A DNA stretch of 43,016 nt, from positions 1 through 43,016 of IMG/VR virus record IMGVR_UViG_3300033143_000464; one strand, 5' to 3'. Under the pieces are notes generated by a model. It ran no database searches. It was given only the letters and a program-made list of their open reading frames with translations, and was not told where the DNA came from. Positions 16,897-24,294 of this stretch are shown in pieces. Both the position numbers and the translations under genes were made by a program. This DNA is from a virus. How positions within the stretch are numbered: position 1 is the stretch's first letter; every line of letters starts with the position of its first letter.

Positions 16897-17261
16897 TGTC
16901 ACAATTCACTACACCACTAATACTTGAACACCTTCCAAATGAAAGATGGATGGTCAGTGAATCTTTCGAATATCATGTAGGAAAGTTTCCAAGTCTTGAT
17001 ATAATCGTAGTACCAAAAATGTTTATCACAGATATAACATCGGTACCTCGTTTCTTGTGGTCATTACTACCTCCACACGGTGAATACGGCAAGGCTGCTG
17101 TTATTCACGATTTCCTCTATAGAGAAGGAAAACGTTCAAGAAAAGAATGTGACAAGATTTTCTTGGAAGGTATGGAAGTACTTGGGGTAAATACTACCAA
17201 AAGAAAACTTATATACTTGGCCGTTAGAATATTCGGTAAACTAGCCTATAAAGGCGCATAA
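16896..17261 (+). CDS. DUF1353 family protein
   Basis: A 121-aa protein with the full DUF1353 signature: FITDITSVPRFLWSLLPPHGEYGKAAVIHDFLYR (residues about 43-76, quoted here as two conserved halves, FITDITSVPRFLW and AAVIHDFLYR), followed by SRKECDKIFLEGM and a C-terminal YLAVRIFGKLAYKGA. The family is common in phages next to tail or lysis genes; its biochemical role is not established. The conserved His-Asp suggests metal binding or hydrolysis, which is inference. It ends the fibre region. Confidence 0.85.
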   Translation: MSQFTTPLILEHLPNERWMVSESFEYHVGKFPSLDIIVVPKMFITDITSVPRFLWSLLPPHGEYGKAAVIHDFLYREGKRSRKECDKIFLEGMEVLGVNTTKRKLIYLAVRIFGKLAYKGA

Positions 17262-17264
17262 ATA
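17258..17264 (+). promoter_or_regulatory. Late-promoter-like motif ATAAATA
   Basis: CATAAATAAC overlaps the stop of the DUF1353 gene and lies 43 bases before the ATG at 17301, matching the T4 late box and the spacing of other copies. Confidence 0.6.
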
Positions 17265-17300
17265 ACAGCACATAAACACATTATCGTTAGGAGATATATT

Positions 17301-17657
17301 ATGAAAGTAGTTGATATTGTTAATTCAGCTCAGGTTGTACAACAACTTTTAGGTTCAAAGATGAAAATCGGAGCTGCCTATAAAATCAAGAAAAACGCTG
17401 AAGAGATTCAAATCATCGTGAAAGCATTTGAGGAGAAGAGAACAGAACTCCTTGAAAAGACTGGCACCTTGAACGAAGAAAAGAATGAATATGAGTTCAA
17501 AACTCCAAAAGATAGAACCAAGTTTGATAAAGGTATGAACGAACACCTGCAATCAGAAGTAGATATCGACATCAAAAAGGTTTCTGTAGAAGACCTTGGT
17601 GAGGTAGAGATTGCACCTGCTGCGCTGGAAGTTGTAGAGTTCATGATAGAATTGTAA
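17301..17657 (+). CDS. Small DUF1617-like phage protein
   Basis: A 118-aa protein with a strong AGGAGA before the ATG. It resembles the DUF1617 family: an N-terminal KIGAAYKIKKNAEEIQ segment, a long charged helix (FEEKRTELLEKTGTLNEEK), and a C-terminal two-strand/helix segment ending EVVEFMIEL. The family occurs in phage structural regions but has no proven role. It is transcribed alone: a late motif lies upstream and a strong terminator starts 34 bases after its stop, so it may be expressed at a level different from its neighbours. Confidence 0.65.
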   Translation: MKVVDIVNSAQVVQQLLGSKMKIGAAYKIKKNAEEIQIIVKAFEEKRTELLEKTGTLNEEKNEYEFKTPKDRTKFDKGMNEHLQSEVDIDIKKVSVEDLGEVEIAPAALEVVEFMIEL

Positions 17658-17690
17658 TTGTTGGTACGATAATAATAACAAACACCAGCC

Positions 17691-17719
17691 AAAAGGGAGT
17701 CTTCGTGACTCCCTTTTTT
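17691..17719 (+). terminator. Rho-independent terminator
   Basis: An 11-bp perfect stem (AAAAGGGAGTC 17691-17701 pairing with GACTCCCTTTT 17707-17717), loop TTCGT, and a run of six T (17714-17719). It ends the transcript of the 17301 gene and is followed ten bases later by a late-promoter-like motif. Confidence 0.92.
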
Positions 17720-17728
17720 GTGGTTCAG

Positions 17729-17735
17729 ATAAATA
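17729..17735 (+). promoter_or_regulatory. Late-promoter-like motif ATAAATA
   Basis: CAGATAAATACTT lies immediately after the terminator at 17691-17719 and 37 bases before the ATG at 17766. Its placement between a terminator and a gene supports promoter function. Confidence 0.65.
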
Positions 17736-17765
17736 CTTGTAAACCGCATAACATAGGATAAAACG

Positions 17766-18122
17766 ATGGGTGATTACTTAAATAATTTCAGACAGGGCGA
17801 TGATAAGGTCATTACGATACAATACCCTGTTGGAACTGATATTACAGGTTGGACATTCTGGTTTGTGATGAACGACAAACTAGACACAAAAACACCAACG
17901 GTACAAATATCCCACCTTGTTGGAGATAATGCGCTTGATGACGGCGTTAATGGACTAGTGTATATTACCATTCCTTCTGCAACTACAGGACTACTAAAAG
18001 ATGGTTCGTATTACTATTCTGTTAAAAGAGTAGATGATTCAGGTAATGTAAAAACTATCTTGCCTCCTATCGATGAATACAAAGACCAAGTTAAAGTTAT
18101 TCCTTCTCTAAAGATTATCTAA
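17766..18122 (+). CDS. Small Ig-like virion accessory protein
   Basis: A 118-aa protein. The sequence QGDDKVITIQYPVGTDITGW, then FWFVMNDKLDTKTP and LKDGSYYYSVKRVDDSGNVKT, has the strand pattern of the small Ig-like domains that begin phage baseplate or fibre proteins (BppU-N-like: a QGD start, an I-x-GW strand, and a late GxYYY strand). The next gene starts three bases after its stop. It heads a new transcription unit of accessory structural proteins. Function not recognised. Confidence 0.6.
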   Translation: MGDYLNNFRQGDDKVITIQYPVGTDITGWTFWFVMNDKLDTKTPTVQISHLVGDNALDDGVNGLVYITIPSATTGLLKDGSYYYSVKRVDDSGNVKTILPPIDEYKDQVKVIPSLKII

Positions 18123-18125
18123 TAG

Positions 18126-18737
18126 ATGGCCGATACTTACAATATTGTTGACGATGAGGATTCTGTCCAAGTCATAGAAGGCGGTACCGGATTAACGGTG
18201 ACCATCTCGGAAGACTCTATTGGTGTCTCCGAACCTACAGATAGTATCAATGTAGACAGCGTAGAAGATAGTGTCTCGGTCGTTGACTCCGATACGTCCC
18301 TGAGTGTTACGGATGGTGACGATGCAATCACACCAGAGTTCAATGAGATTCATCAAAATGTTACTCTCAATAACACATATAATGTTGTTAAATCTGCAAT
18401 TGTTGGTATTGCCGGTACCGATATAAATGCACACAGAATGGTTGCTGCTGATGATGGGTTTGTTGTTTATGCGGATAAAGATGACCCAGACCACATACAC
18501 ATTGTTGCTGGATTAACCGACACAGCATTTCTACAATCGGCTGATGTATTAGCAATAATGAACGGAGATATACAAGAAGTTACATGGACTTGGACTCTGA
18601 ACAAACCTATATTTCTAGGAAATAACGGATTCATGACACAAACGGTACCAACAACAGGATTCCTTTTACAAGTTGGATATCCAGTCACAACAGACAAAAT
18701 GATAGTGGATATCAAGACTCCTATCAACTTAGGATAA
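18126..18737 (+). CDS. Beta-rich virion protein with Asp-Ser-Val repeats
   Basis: A 203-aa protein. Residues 1-70 consist of short strand-like repeats with DSVxV/DSIxV units (DSVQVIE, DSIGVSE, DSINVDS, DSVSVVDS). From about 85 on a different domain begins: NTYNVVKSAIVGIAGTDINAHRMVAADDGFVVYAD, then WTWTLNKPIFLGNNGFMTQ and VGYPVTTDKMIVDI, a pattern I recall from small phage decoration or neck-fibre proteins. The middle of this domain is quoted only in part. It ends in a late-promoter-like motif for the following gene. Exact role unknown. Confidence 0.6.
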   Translation: MADTYNIVDDEDSVQVIEGGTGLTVTISEDSIGVSEPTDSINVDSVEDSVSVVDSDTSLSVTDGDDAITPEFNEIHQNVTLNNTYNVVKSAIVGIAGTDINAHRMVAADDGFVVYADKDDPDHIHIVAGLTDTAFLQSADVLAIMNGDIQEVTWTWTLNKPIFLGNNGFMTQTVPTTGFLLQVGYPVTTDKMIVDIKTPINLG

Positions 18738-18740
18738 ATA
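18734..18740 (+). promoter_or_regulatory. Late-promoter-like motif ATAAATA
   Basis: GGATAAATAAAC overlaps the stop at 18735-18737 and lies 43 bases before the ATG at 18777. Confidence 0.58.
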
Positions 18741-18776
18741 AACAATAGCACATACTAAAAACACCGAGGAACAATT

Positions 18777-19301
18777 ATGGCCGGCGAAAAATTCTTAAAA
18801 ATCGATCCTGCAACAGGCGGAATCGAAGAAAACATATCAACACAAACAGGCGGCGCAGGTAACGAAAACCTAATTCCGTCACTAGACGCGACTGGACGAT
18901 TTCCTAATACGATGATGCCTGTTGGTCTTGGTGATGATGTTCAGACTCTTGTAGCATTTGAAAATCTCAGTGCTGGCGACTTTGTTAATGTATACTACGA
19001 TGGTACTGCTGGTGCTGTTCGTGTACGTAAGGCTGATGCCGGCACAACAGGCAAAGAAGCAAACGGGTTTGTTCTTGCTTCTTATACAGCATTAGACTCA
19101 ACGGTTGTTTACTTCGAAGGCACAAATGACCAACTTTCTGGACTAGATAGTGGTAACGTTCACTTCCTATCAACTATCACAGCTGGAGGTGCAACACCAA
19201 CCGTACCTACCGGTTCTGGAGAGATAATTCAACGCCTTGGTCGTGCTACAACAGCAACTTCTATAGCGTTTGAGAATACGCAACCAATCAAGCTTGCATA
19301 A
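18777..19301 (+). CDS. Virion accessory protein of the capsid-decoration type
   Basis: A 174-aa protein with CGAGGA upstream. It matches a pattern frequent in phage structural regions: LDATGRFPNTMMPVGLGDD, then ENLSAGDFVNVYYDGTAGAV, VRKADAGTTGKEANGFVLAS, VYFEGTNDQLSGL, and a last strand GEIIQRLGRATTATSIAFE. The SAGDFVNV..V.KADA..GxEAxGFV core occurs in small trimeric beta-barrel proteins that sit on heads or fibres. The first 40 residues are a flexible linker. I infer a virion component; its exact place is not shown by the sequence. Confidence 0.65.
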   Translation: MAGEKFLKIDPATGGIEENISTQTGGAGNENLIPSLDATGRFPNTMMPVGLGDDVQTLVAFENLSAGDFVNVYYDGTAGAVRVRKADAGTTGKEANGFVLASYTALDSTVVYFEGTNDQLSGLDSGNVHFLSTITAGGATPTVPTGSGEIIQRLGRATTATSIAFENTQPIKLA

Positions 19302-19312
19302 AGTAGTTTAAT

Positions 19313-19627
19313 GTGGCTGAACATAGACCTGTTGTCATTATCGATGGTGAACTCCAACAAGTTCCTCTTGGAGATACCATTGAACAAACAACATACATAT
19401 CCGGAGATGAGTTAGGCGTGCCATATGCTTCTCAGACAGATTTTGTTGGTGACACAATAATCTATAAAGGTTGGGCGGATGTCGGAACATTGACCTCGGC
19501 CGGTACCTGGAGAATTCAAAAGATTGAATTCGTTGGTGTTGACGAGGATGTTGTTGTCACATGGGCAGATGGCGATAGCAATTTTGATAATATCTGGGAA
19601 TCCAGATTATTATACACATATAGTTAA
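19313..19627 (+). CDS. Small virion accessory protein
   Basis: A 104-aa protein read from GTG at 19313; an ATG two bases upstream is in another frame. No good ribosome site is visible, so expression may depend on the preceding gene. Motifs IIYKGWADVGTLTSAGTWRIQKIEF and WADGDSNFDNIWESRLLYTYS (each quoted by its core: YKGWA, WRIQKI, FDNIWESR) match a short family found singly or as a fibre N-terminal attachment domain in many phages. It probably forms a small beta domain. Role unknown. Confidence 0.62.
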   Translation: MAEHRPVVIIDGELQQVPLGDTIEQTTYISGDELGVPYASQTDFVGDTIIYKGWADVGTLTSAGTWRIQKIEFVGVDEDVVVTWADGDSNFDNIWESRLLYTYS

Positions 19628-19630
19628 ATA
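19624..19630 (+). promoter_or_regulatory. Weak late-promoter-like motif TTAAATA
   Basis: TTAAATA overlaps the stop of the 19313 gene, 32 bases before the ATG at 19656. It differs from ATAAATA at the first base and is close to the start; weak support. Confidence 0.35.
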
Positions 19631-19655
19631 AAGAATAATATAAGGTAATTAAATA

Positions 19656-20060
19656 ATGACTGTAATAGTATCAAGTTCGGTTACACAACCAGCTATCGTA
19701 ATGGACAAATTACATGTTGAGAGTTTCACACTCAAACAAGCAAAAGAAAATGATCCTAAACGAATTATCAGTATGGGTGTGTGTTTATATGGTTTCGACG
19801 AAAACGGCGACAAGGTATTTTCTAATGAGAATATCGGAGTCGAGGACAAAGACTTTGATGCCACTGTTGTTACTGATTATATCACTAACGGAGGAACACT
19901 AGAATCGTTCATGGTAGAATATGTAACAGCAAGGACAGCAATCAACACAGAATTCGCCGCAGGTAACATCAGTGATGCAGAATTAATGGCATACTTTGAA
20001 CTTGCTCTGGCCAGAATTGTAGAACTTCACGGCAAGACTTCTGTATCTGGTATTGAATAA
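19656..20060 (+). CDS. Unrecognised small virion-region protein
   Basis: A 134-aa protein. The first 55 residues look like beta strands (VIVSSSVTQPAIVMDKLHVESFTLK, given here by its ends VIVSSSV and LHVESFTLK), followed by helices in the C-terminal half (LESFMVEYVTARTAINTEFAAG, DAELMAYFELALARIVEL). No family recognised. It sits between two virion accessory proteins, with six bases to the next start, so it is probably part of the same structural set or a chaperone for it. Confidence 0.6.
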   Translation: MTVIVSSSVTQPAIVMDKLHVESFTLKQAKENDPKRIISMGVCLYGFDENGDKVFSNENIGVEDKDFDATVVTDYITNGGTLESFMVEYVTARTAINTEFAAGNISDAELMAYFELALARIVELHGKTSVSGIE

Positions 20061-20066
20061 TATATA

Positions 20067-21725
20067 ATGGCCCAAACTATTTCATATGATGGTTATGGTG
20101 TTGTTGCTAATGCCGACCGTGAAACAAATGATACCGGCGGTTCTGCTACTGGTGATTGGGGAGAACTAGGCGGCGGTACTATCGGATTCAACCCAGATGT
20201 ATACCTATTTGAGGGTGGAGCTGATGGTGCTGGTTCAATGGGTTCTAAATATGCATCAAAATCTGGTTACTCTTATGTAGATGGCATTACCGCGTTAGAC
20301 TTTACTACTGCCAGTGCTAATGCCGAAGATAATTTCTTATATTGTTTGGTAAATATCCAGTCTGCGGGCGCGTTTGCTCCGTTAGCTACAGACGGTTTAT
20401 CTGTTGCTATAGGTGATTCCACCGGTACAATGAATCATTACAAAATTGCTGGAAGTGATGATGCTAATGGTTGGTCAGGCGGATGGAAATGTTTTGTTAT
20501 TGATCCTCAAATAACTCCTTCTATAGATAATAGCGCAGTACTAACAGCAATTGATACAATAGGTATCTGGATTGATACTGATATTTCTGTACGTGCGGAC
20601 TCTATTTTCCAATCTATGATTATCTCAGCCAAAGGAATCAAGTTCACTGGTTCTCCTACTGTTTCAGGAGAAGGTTGGGACGAACTGGCCACATGGTGTA
20701 CCGACTATGCTAATAGGGCATTTAGTTTTATCGAAGTTCGTGGTTCTACATACTTCTTAAAGGGTGGTCTAACTGTAGGAGATGGTTCTATTTCTACAAC
20801 AATGTCGGCAGATGGTAATAGTATCGAGTACGAAGAAACGAGTTTCTGGTCAGGAAGTGCTTGGGTCTCTACTATGCCATCTACCTCCAATTATGTAAAT
20901 GTATTAGCTAACGCTTCTATCGATTGGACTAACGTTAGTATATCTGGATTCGTAGACAACAAACTTATATTAAATACTTCTGCTGGTACTGGTAGTAGTT
21001 TATCAGGTGGAAATGTAAAGTTACTTCAAACACTAACAACTAATACTAGTGACACTTTCGATGGAACAGTTTTCTCGGAAAGTGATGCTCTTACATTAAG
21101 TAATGCCTCTTATGATAACTGTACGTTCAGTGAATGTGCAACACAGACATTGGATGCAACTACCACATCATTCACAGGTAATATCTTCAAACCGGCAAGC
21201 GGTGTTACCGCTTTAGAGACTCCTTCGCTCGATTATTTCTCTGTCAATAATTTTATCTCTGCCGGCACAGGTCATGCTGTTGAACTAACCGCGACTGGCA
21301 CCTATGATTGGGATAGCATATGGTCTGGATACGGTTCAACAGGCACAACAGACGCTGTTGTTTATAACAATTCTGGAGGAGCAGTTACTATAAATGTTGT
21401 TGGTGGAGATACACCTACATATAGAAATGGTACAAGCGCGACAACTAGTGTTGTTACCGCGTTCACGCTCACACTAACAGATATTCCTTCCGGAGTTAAT
21501 GTCACAATTGTCAATAGTTCAACTAGAACAGAATTAAAGCACGTAGAATCTACCGGTGCTGATATTACATACGCTCATGGTGGTGGAGAAACGGTAGATA
21601 TTCTATTAAATTCGTTATCATATGATCCAAATCTATCAGACATTTATGATTTAACTCTGCCCAACGTTAGTAGTTCGATTAAATTTCAAATGATTTCTGA
21701 TACGAATTATAATAATCCAACATAA
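20067..21725 (+). CDS. Large beta-helix-like virion surface protein
   Basis: A 552-aa protein rich in Ser, Thr, Gly and Asn with low charge. Residues about 1-235 form a globular beta domain, the middle (about 235-440) has repeated short strands of the N-x-S/T-x-x-x-x-(C/I/L) type (LTLSNASYDNCTFSECATQ), consistent with a right-handed parallel beta-helix, and the C-terminal 130 residues form a beta-sandwich-like end (GVNVTIVNSSTRTELKHV). Such a layout is common in phage tailspike or surface proteins of unknown receptor. No catalytic motif recognised. It precedes a second large structural protein with its own late motif. Confidence 0.62.
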   Translation: MAQTISYDGYGVVANADRETNDTGGSATGDWGELGGGTIGFNPDVYLFEGGADGAGSMGSKYASKSGYSYVDGITALDFTTASANAEDNFLYCLVNIQSAGAFAPLATDGLSVAIGDSTGTMNHYKIAGSDDANGWSGGWKCFVIDPQITPSIDNSAVLTAIDTIGIWIDTDISVRADSIFQSMIISAKGIKFTGSPTVSGEGWDELATWCTDYANRAFSFIEVRGSTYFLKGGLTVGDGSISTTMSADGNSIEYEETSFWSGSAWVSTMPSTSNYVNVLANASIDWTNVSISGFVDNKLILNTSAGTGSSLSGGNVKLLQTLTTNTSDTFDGTVFSESDALTLSNASYDNCTFSECATQTLDATTTSFTGNIFKPASGVTALETPSLDYFSVNNFISAGTGHAVELTATGTYDWDSIWSGYGSTGTTDAVVYNNSGGAVTINVVGGDTPTYRNGTSATTSVVTAFTLTLTDIPSGVNVTIVNSSTRTELKHVESTGADITYAHGGGETVDILLNSLSYDPNLSDIYDLTLPNVSSSIKFQMISDTNYNNPT

Positions 21726-21735
21726 ATAATAAATA
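21722..21735 (+). promoter_or_regulatory. Tandem late-promoter-like motifs
   Basis: Two adjacent copies of ATAAATA (21722-21728 and 21729-21735) follow the stop of the previous gene; the second lies 46 bases before the ATG at 21775. Confidence 0.62.
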
Positions 21736-21774
21736 GTACAAACAATAACACATACTCACTAGGAGATTAGCCAA

Positions 21775-23763
21775 ATGGCAAAAATTACAGACCCAGACAA
21801 TCTTCAACTTGCTTTGAATACTGCTGCGACATCAGAAGAAGTTGAGATACAAACTGGCGCTAAAACTATCAAATTAACACTAGTTGGTGATTTGAATGAT
21901 ACTGCTCCTGGCAAAAGCTCAGGTGTAACAGCAAAAGCACTATATTCATTCTTAAAAGAAGAATGGTTAGGTGGTGCAATTTCAGAAAATGACGTTTCTG
22001 CTACACTACGTAGATTCAAATTCCCACTAAAAATGATTTTTGAAGGTTCGTTCATCTGGGTAAATGGTTGGAGTCCTGCTGACGCCCAAACGCGTGATTT
22101 AATCCGTGATGCTGGTTTCCAAGAAATAACTGCTGATGAGTATTCATGTTTGGTGTCACTTGGTGCGATTGATGCTCCTGCTGTAGACCAAGTTTACTAC
22201 ACAAACGTTGCTGGTTTCACAGAGACTCCTACAAACTATGATAAAACCGGAGAACTTAACGAGAACATTCAAATCGTTGGTGGTTCTGGTACAAATAGTT
22301 ATACAAAATCTTTCCTTCGTGAAGAAGCAAAATTATACGCAGAGTATTCACTACTTGCTGAACAGGGTCTATCTGTATTGGGTTTCCAAGCATACTCATT
22401 CCCATTATCAAACGGTACTGACTTAAAAATAACAACTCCTGTAACAACCTACTACGATGTAAATATCGATTCTGGTTCAACTGGTATTGCTGATGGCGTC
22501 TATGGTGATGATACGTATCCTATAGCCGCAGCAGCTGGCGCAAGGATGCGTGTTGACTTCCTAAAAGGTTCTGGTTTCACAACATACGCAGACGCAACAA
22601 CATATGTAATCGGTGATGTTGTATTCGACCCTGCTGTACAAGCAAACACTTCAACATTAGGTACATGGTGGTTCTGTGAAGCAACAACAGGCGATTCGTC
22701 TGGTGCCAATACAGGTGTCGATACTGGTAACACATGGACAGCTTACTTTGGTGCGGAACAAATAGGTGGTGAATGGTATGCGTTCAATCGTATTATCGAT
22801 TGTAATGGTTTAACAGACCGTCAAGCATATGCTTGGTCACAATTTATGTTGCGTCAATCGTCAGACATTAACGCAGATTGTACTAATATTACATCAGGAC
22901 AAGGTTCTTTTGGTAGTGTGAACGGTAACGTTGCTGCACTATTAGTTGAGTATGTTGGTGATACACTTAAACCTAGAGGCGGTGTTCTACTTCGTAACTT
23001 TGATACAAACTCAACAAACAGTATTATTCATAGACCTATCGATGTTGATATTGTTGTTGGATCTGATATCGGACTTGACTCAGAATTTGTACCACTAAGT
23101 ACAACAGACGTTTCATTCCCATTCGTTGCTGCTGGTAGCTTTAGTTTCTCTGATAACTTAGACGCAGAAGTAACCGATTCGGATTCTTTCTATACTGTTT
23201 ACTTCCAGTATATCACATCAACAACCGATTCAGATATTGAAATCACAGGCGCTTCTGGTGCGAACGCTACTATAGATTATAGTGCTGCGAGTGCTGGTGC
23301 TAAGACAACACTTAATGCTTTGACTACTGGTGATTATATTGATGCGTCTGGATTCACCGGAACAACAACCAATAATGGTTTATATGTTCTTACTGGTGAA
23401 CCTACCACCGATACAATTGCTGTTACCAAGTCTGATGGTGTTACTATTGTTGATGAACCTGTAGGAGATTCAGTAACTATACTTAAAAACCCATTTGAAT
23501 CTCCAAGTGCTGTTATCGTTAATGACGATACTGGTGGTACTCCAATCTCTGGCGACATCACAGCAACTTCACTTAACTGGGACTTTGATTACACAAACAA
23601 TGTTCAAGACGGTCGTACTGCTAACACAGATGCGCCTATCATTGTTGTTGCTCAATCTCTTAACACTGCTGAATGGATATCTGCAACACATACCATTACT
23701 AAAGCAACTGGTCAAACAATTGCTGTTAACTCTGGTGATGAACGTAACTACGCAAACGCATAA
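21775..23763 (+). CDS. Large virion structural protein, unknown function
   Basis: A 662-aa protein with a strong AGGAGA ribosome site. Residues 1-110 include KTIKLTLVGDLNDTAPGKSS, VTAKALYSFLKEEW, then LRRFKFPLKMIFEGSFIWVNGW; the latter portion is a conserved N-terminus I associate with structural proteins of environmental phages. The rest is beta-rich, with an aromatic segment (WWFCEATTGDSSGANTG) resembling a small carbohydrate-binding insertion near 301-317, and a C-terminal Ig-like region. Double late motifs upstream and a hairpin downstream suggest strong, separate expression. Its place in the particle is not deducible. Confidence 0.62.
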   Translation: MAKITDPDNLQLALNTAATSEEVEIQTGAKTIKLTLVGDLNDTAPGKSSGVTAKALYSFLKEEWLGGAISENDVSATLRRFKFPLKMIFEGSFIWVNGWSPADAQTRDLIRDAGFQEITADEYSCLVSLGAIDAPAVDQVYYTNVAGFTETPTNYDKTGELNENIQIVGGSGTNSYTKSFLREEAKLYAEYSLLAEQGLSVLGFQAYSFPLSNGTDLKITTPVTTYYDVNIDSGSTGIADGVYGDDTYPIAAAAGARMRVDFLKGSGFTTYADATTYVIGDVVFDPAVQANTSTLGTWWFCEATTGDSSGANTGVDTGNTWTAYFGAEQIGGEWYAFNRIIDCNGLTDRQAYAWSQFMLRQSSDINADCTNITSGQGSFGSVNGNVAALLVEYVGDTLKPRGGVLLRNFDTNSTNSIIHRPIDVDIVVGSDIGLDSEFVPLSTTDVSFPFVAAGSFSFSDNLDAEVTDSDSFYTVYFQYITSTTDSDIEITGASGANATIDYSAASAGAKTTLNALTTGDYIDASGFTGTTTNNGLYVLTGEPTTDTIAVTKSDGVTIVDEPVGDSVTILKNPFESPSAVIVNDDTGGTPISGDITATSLNWDFDYTNNVQDGRTANTDAPIIVVAQSLNTAEWISATHTITKATGQTIAVNSGDERNYANA

Positions 23764-23774
23764 TTTATATCGTA

Positions 23775-23781
23775 ATAAATA
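23775..23781 (+). promoter_or_regulatory. Late-promoter-like motif ATAAATA
   Basis: GTAATAAATAGTT lies 55 bases before the ATG at 23830, longer than the usual 37-46, because a hairpin (23792-23810) lies between the motif and the gene. Confidence 0.55.
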
Positions 23782-23791
23782 GTTATATCAT

Positions 23792-23810
23792 AGGGGGATT
23801 TATTCCCCCT
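23792..23810 (+). other. Hairpin: terminator without T-run, or 5' leader stem-loop
   Basis: A perfect 7-bp stem AGGGGGA (23792-23798) with TCCCCCT (23804-23810), loop TTTAT. No T-run follows, so it is a poor intrinsic terminator for the upstream gene. It begins 11 bases after the late motif at 23775-23781, so it would lie at the very 5' end of a transcript started there. Confidence 0.75.
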
Positions 23811-23829
23811 TATCATTAAGGAGATTAAT

Positions 23830-24291
23830 ATGAATAGAAGTGTTGAAGACCTAGATAATGAAGTGGAAGAATTAGAATTACACGATAAGTCTGAAAAAGA
23901 TATTGAAAAAATTGTCAGCGGTATGTCTAACGAAGCTCGGAATATTAGAGCAATGCGTAAACATATACGTTATCAATTATATAGATTAAAATCAGAAGCA
24001 GAAGGTAGAGCATCCAATGTTTCTGAGGAAGGATTTAAAGAAAAGTTTGAAGTACAACGAGGTTTTGATGGTTGGAAAATGTTTTCAATCAGTTGGGATG
24101 TTAAGTTAGATGATCCAGAAGTTGTTATTGCACGTAAATTATCCGAAATCGAAGAATGGGATGCTCTTATGGAATCTAAATTTCCTACCATAAAAAATGG
24201 TGTTGTGGTATATCCTGATATTAAAGTAAAAGAAAAGGTCGAAGCAGAAATAAAAGTTCAGAATAAGAACAAAGCTAAGAAGAGAAAATAA
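23830..24291 (+). CDS. Charged helical protein of unknown function
   Basis: A 153-aa protein with AAGGAGA upstream. The N-terminal 65 residues are highly charged and helical (DLDNEVEELELHDKSEKDIEK), the middle has one short beta/aromatic stretch (FDGWKMFSISWDVKL), and the C-terminus is a Lys-rich tail (NKNKAKKRK). No family recognised. A basic tail suggests nucleic-acid or acidic-protein contact. Its composition is more AT-rich than its neighbours. It lies three bases before the next start and is probably co-expressed with it. Confidence 0.6.
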   Translation: MNRSVEDLDNEVEELELHDKSEKDIEKIVSGMSNEARNIRAMRKHIRYQLYRLKSEAEGRASNVSEEGFKEKFEVQRGFDGWKMFSISWDVKLDDPEVVIARKLSEIEEWDALMESKFPTIKNGVVVYPDIKVKEKVEAEIKVQNKNKAKKRK

Positions 24292-24294
24292 TAG

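Noticed and set aside
23792-23810. Intrinsic terminator for the 21775 gene
   Set aside because: The stem is good but no T-run follows; kept as a hairpin of uncertain role.
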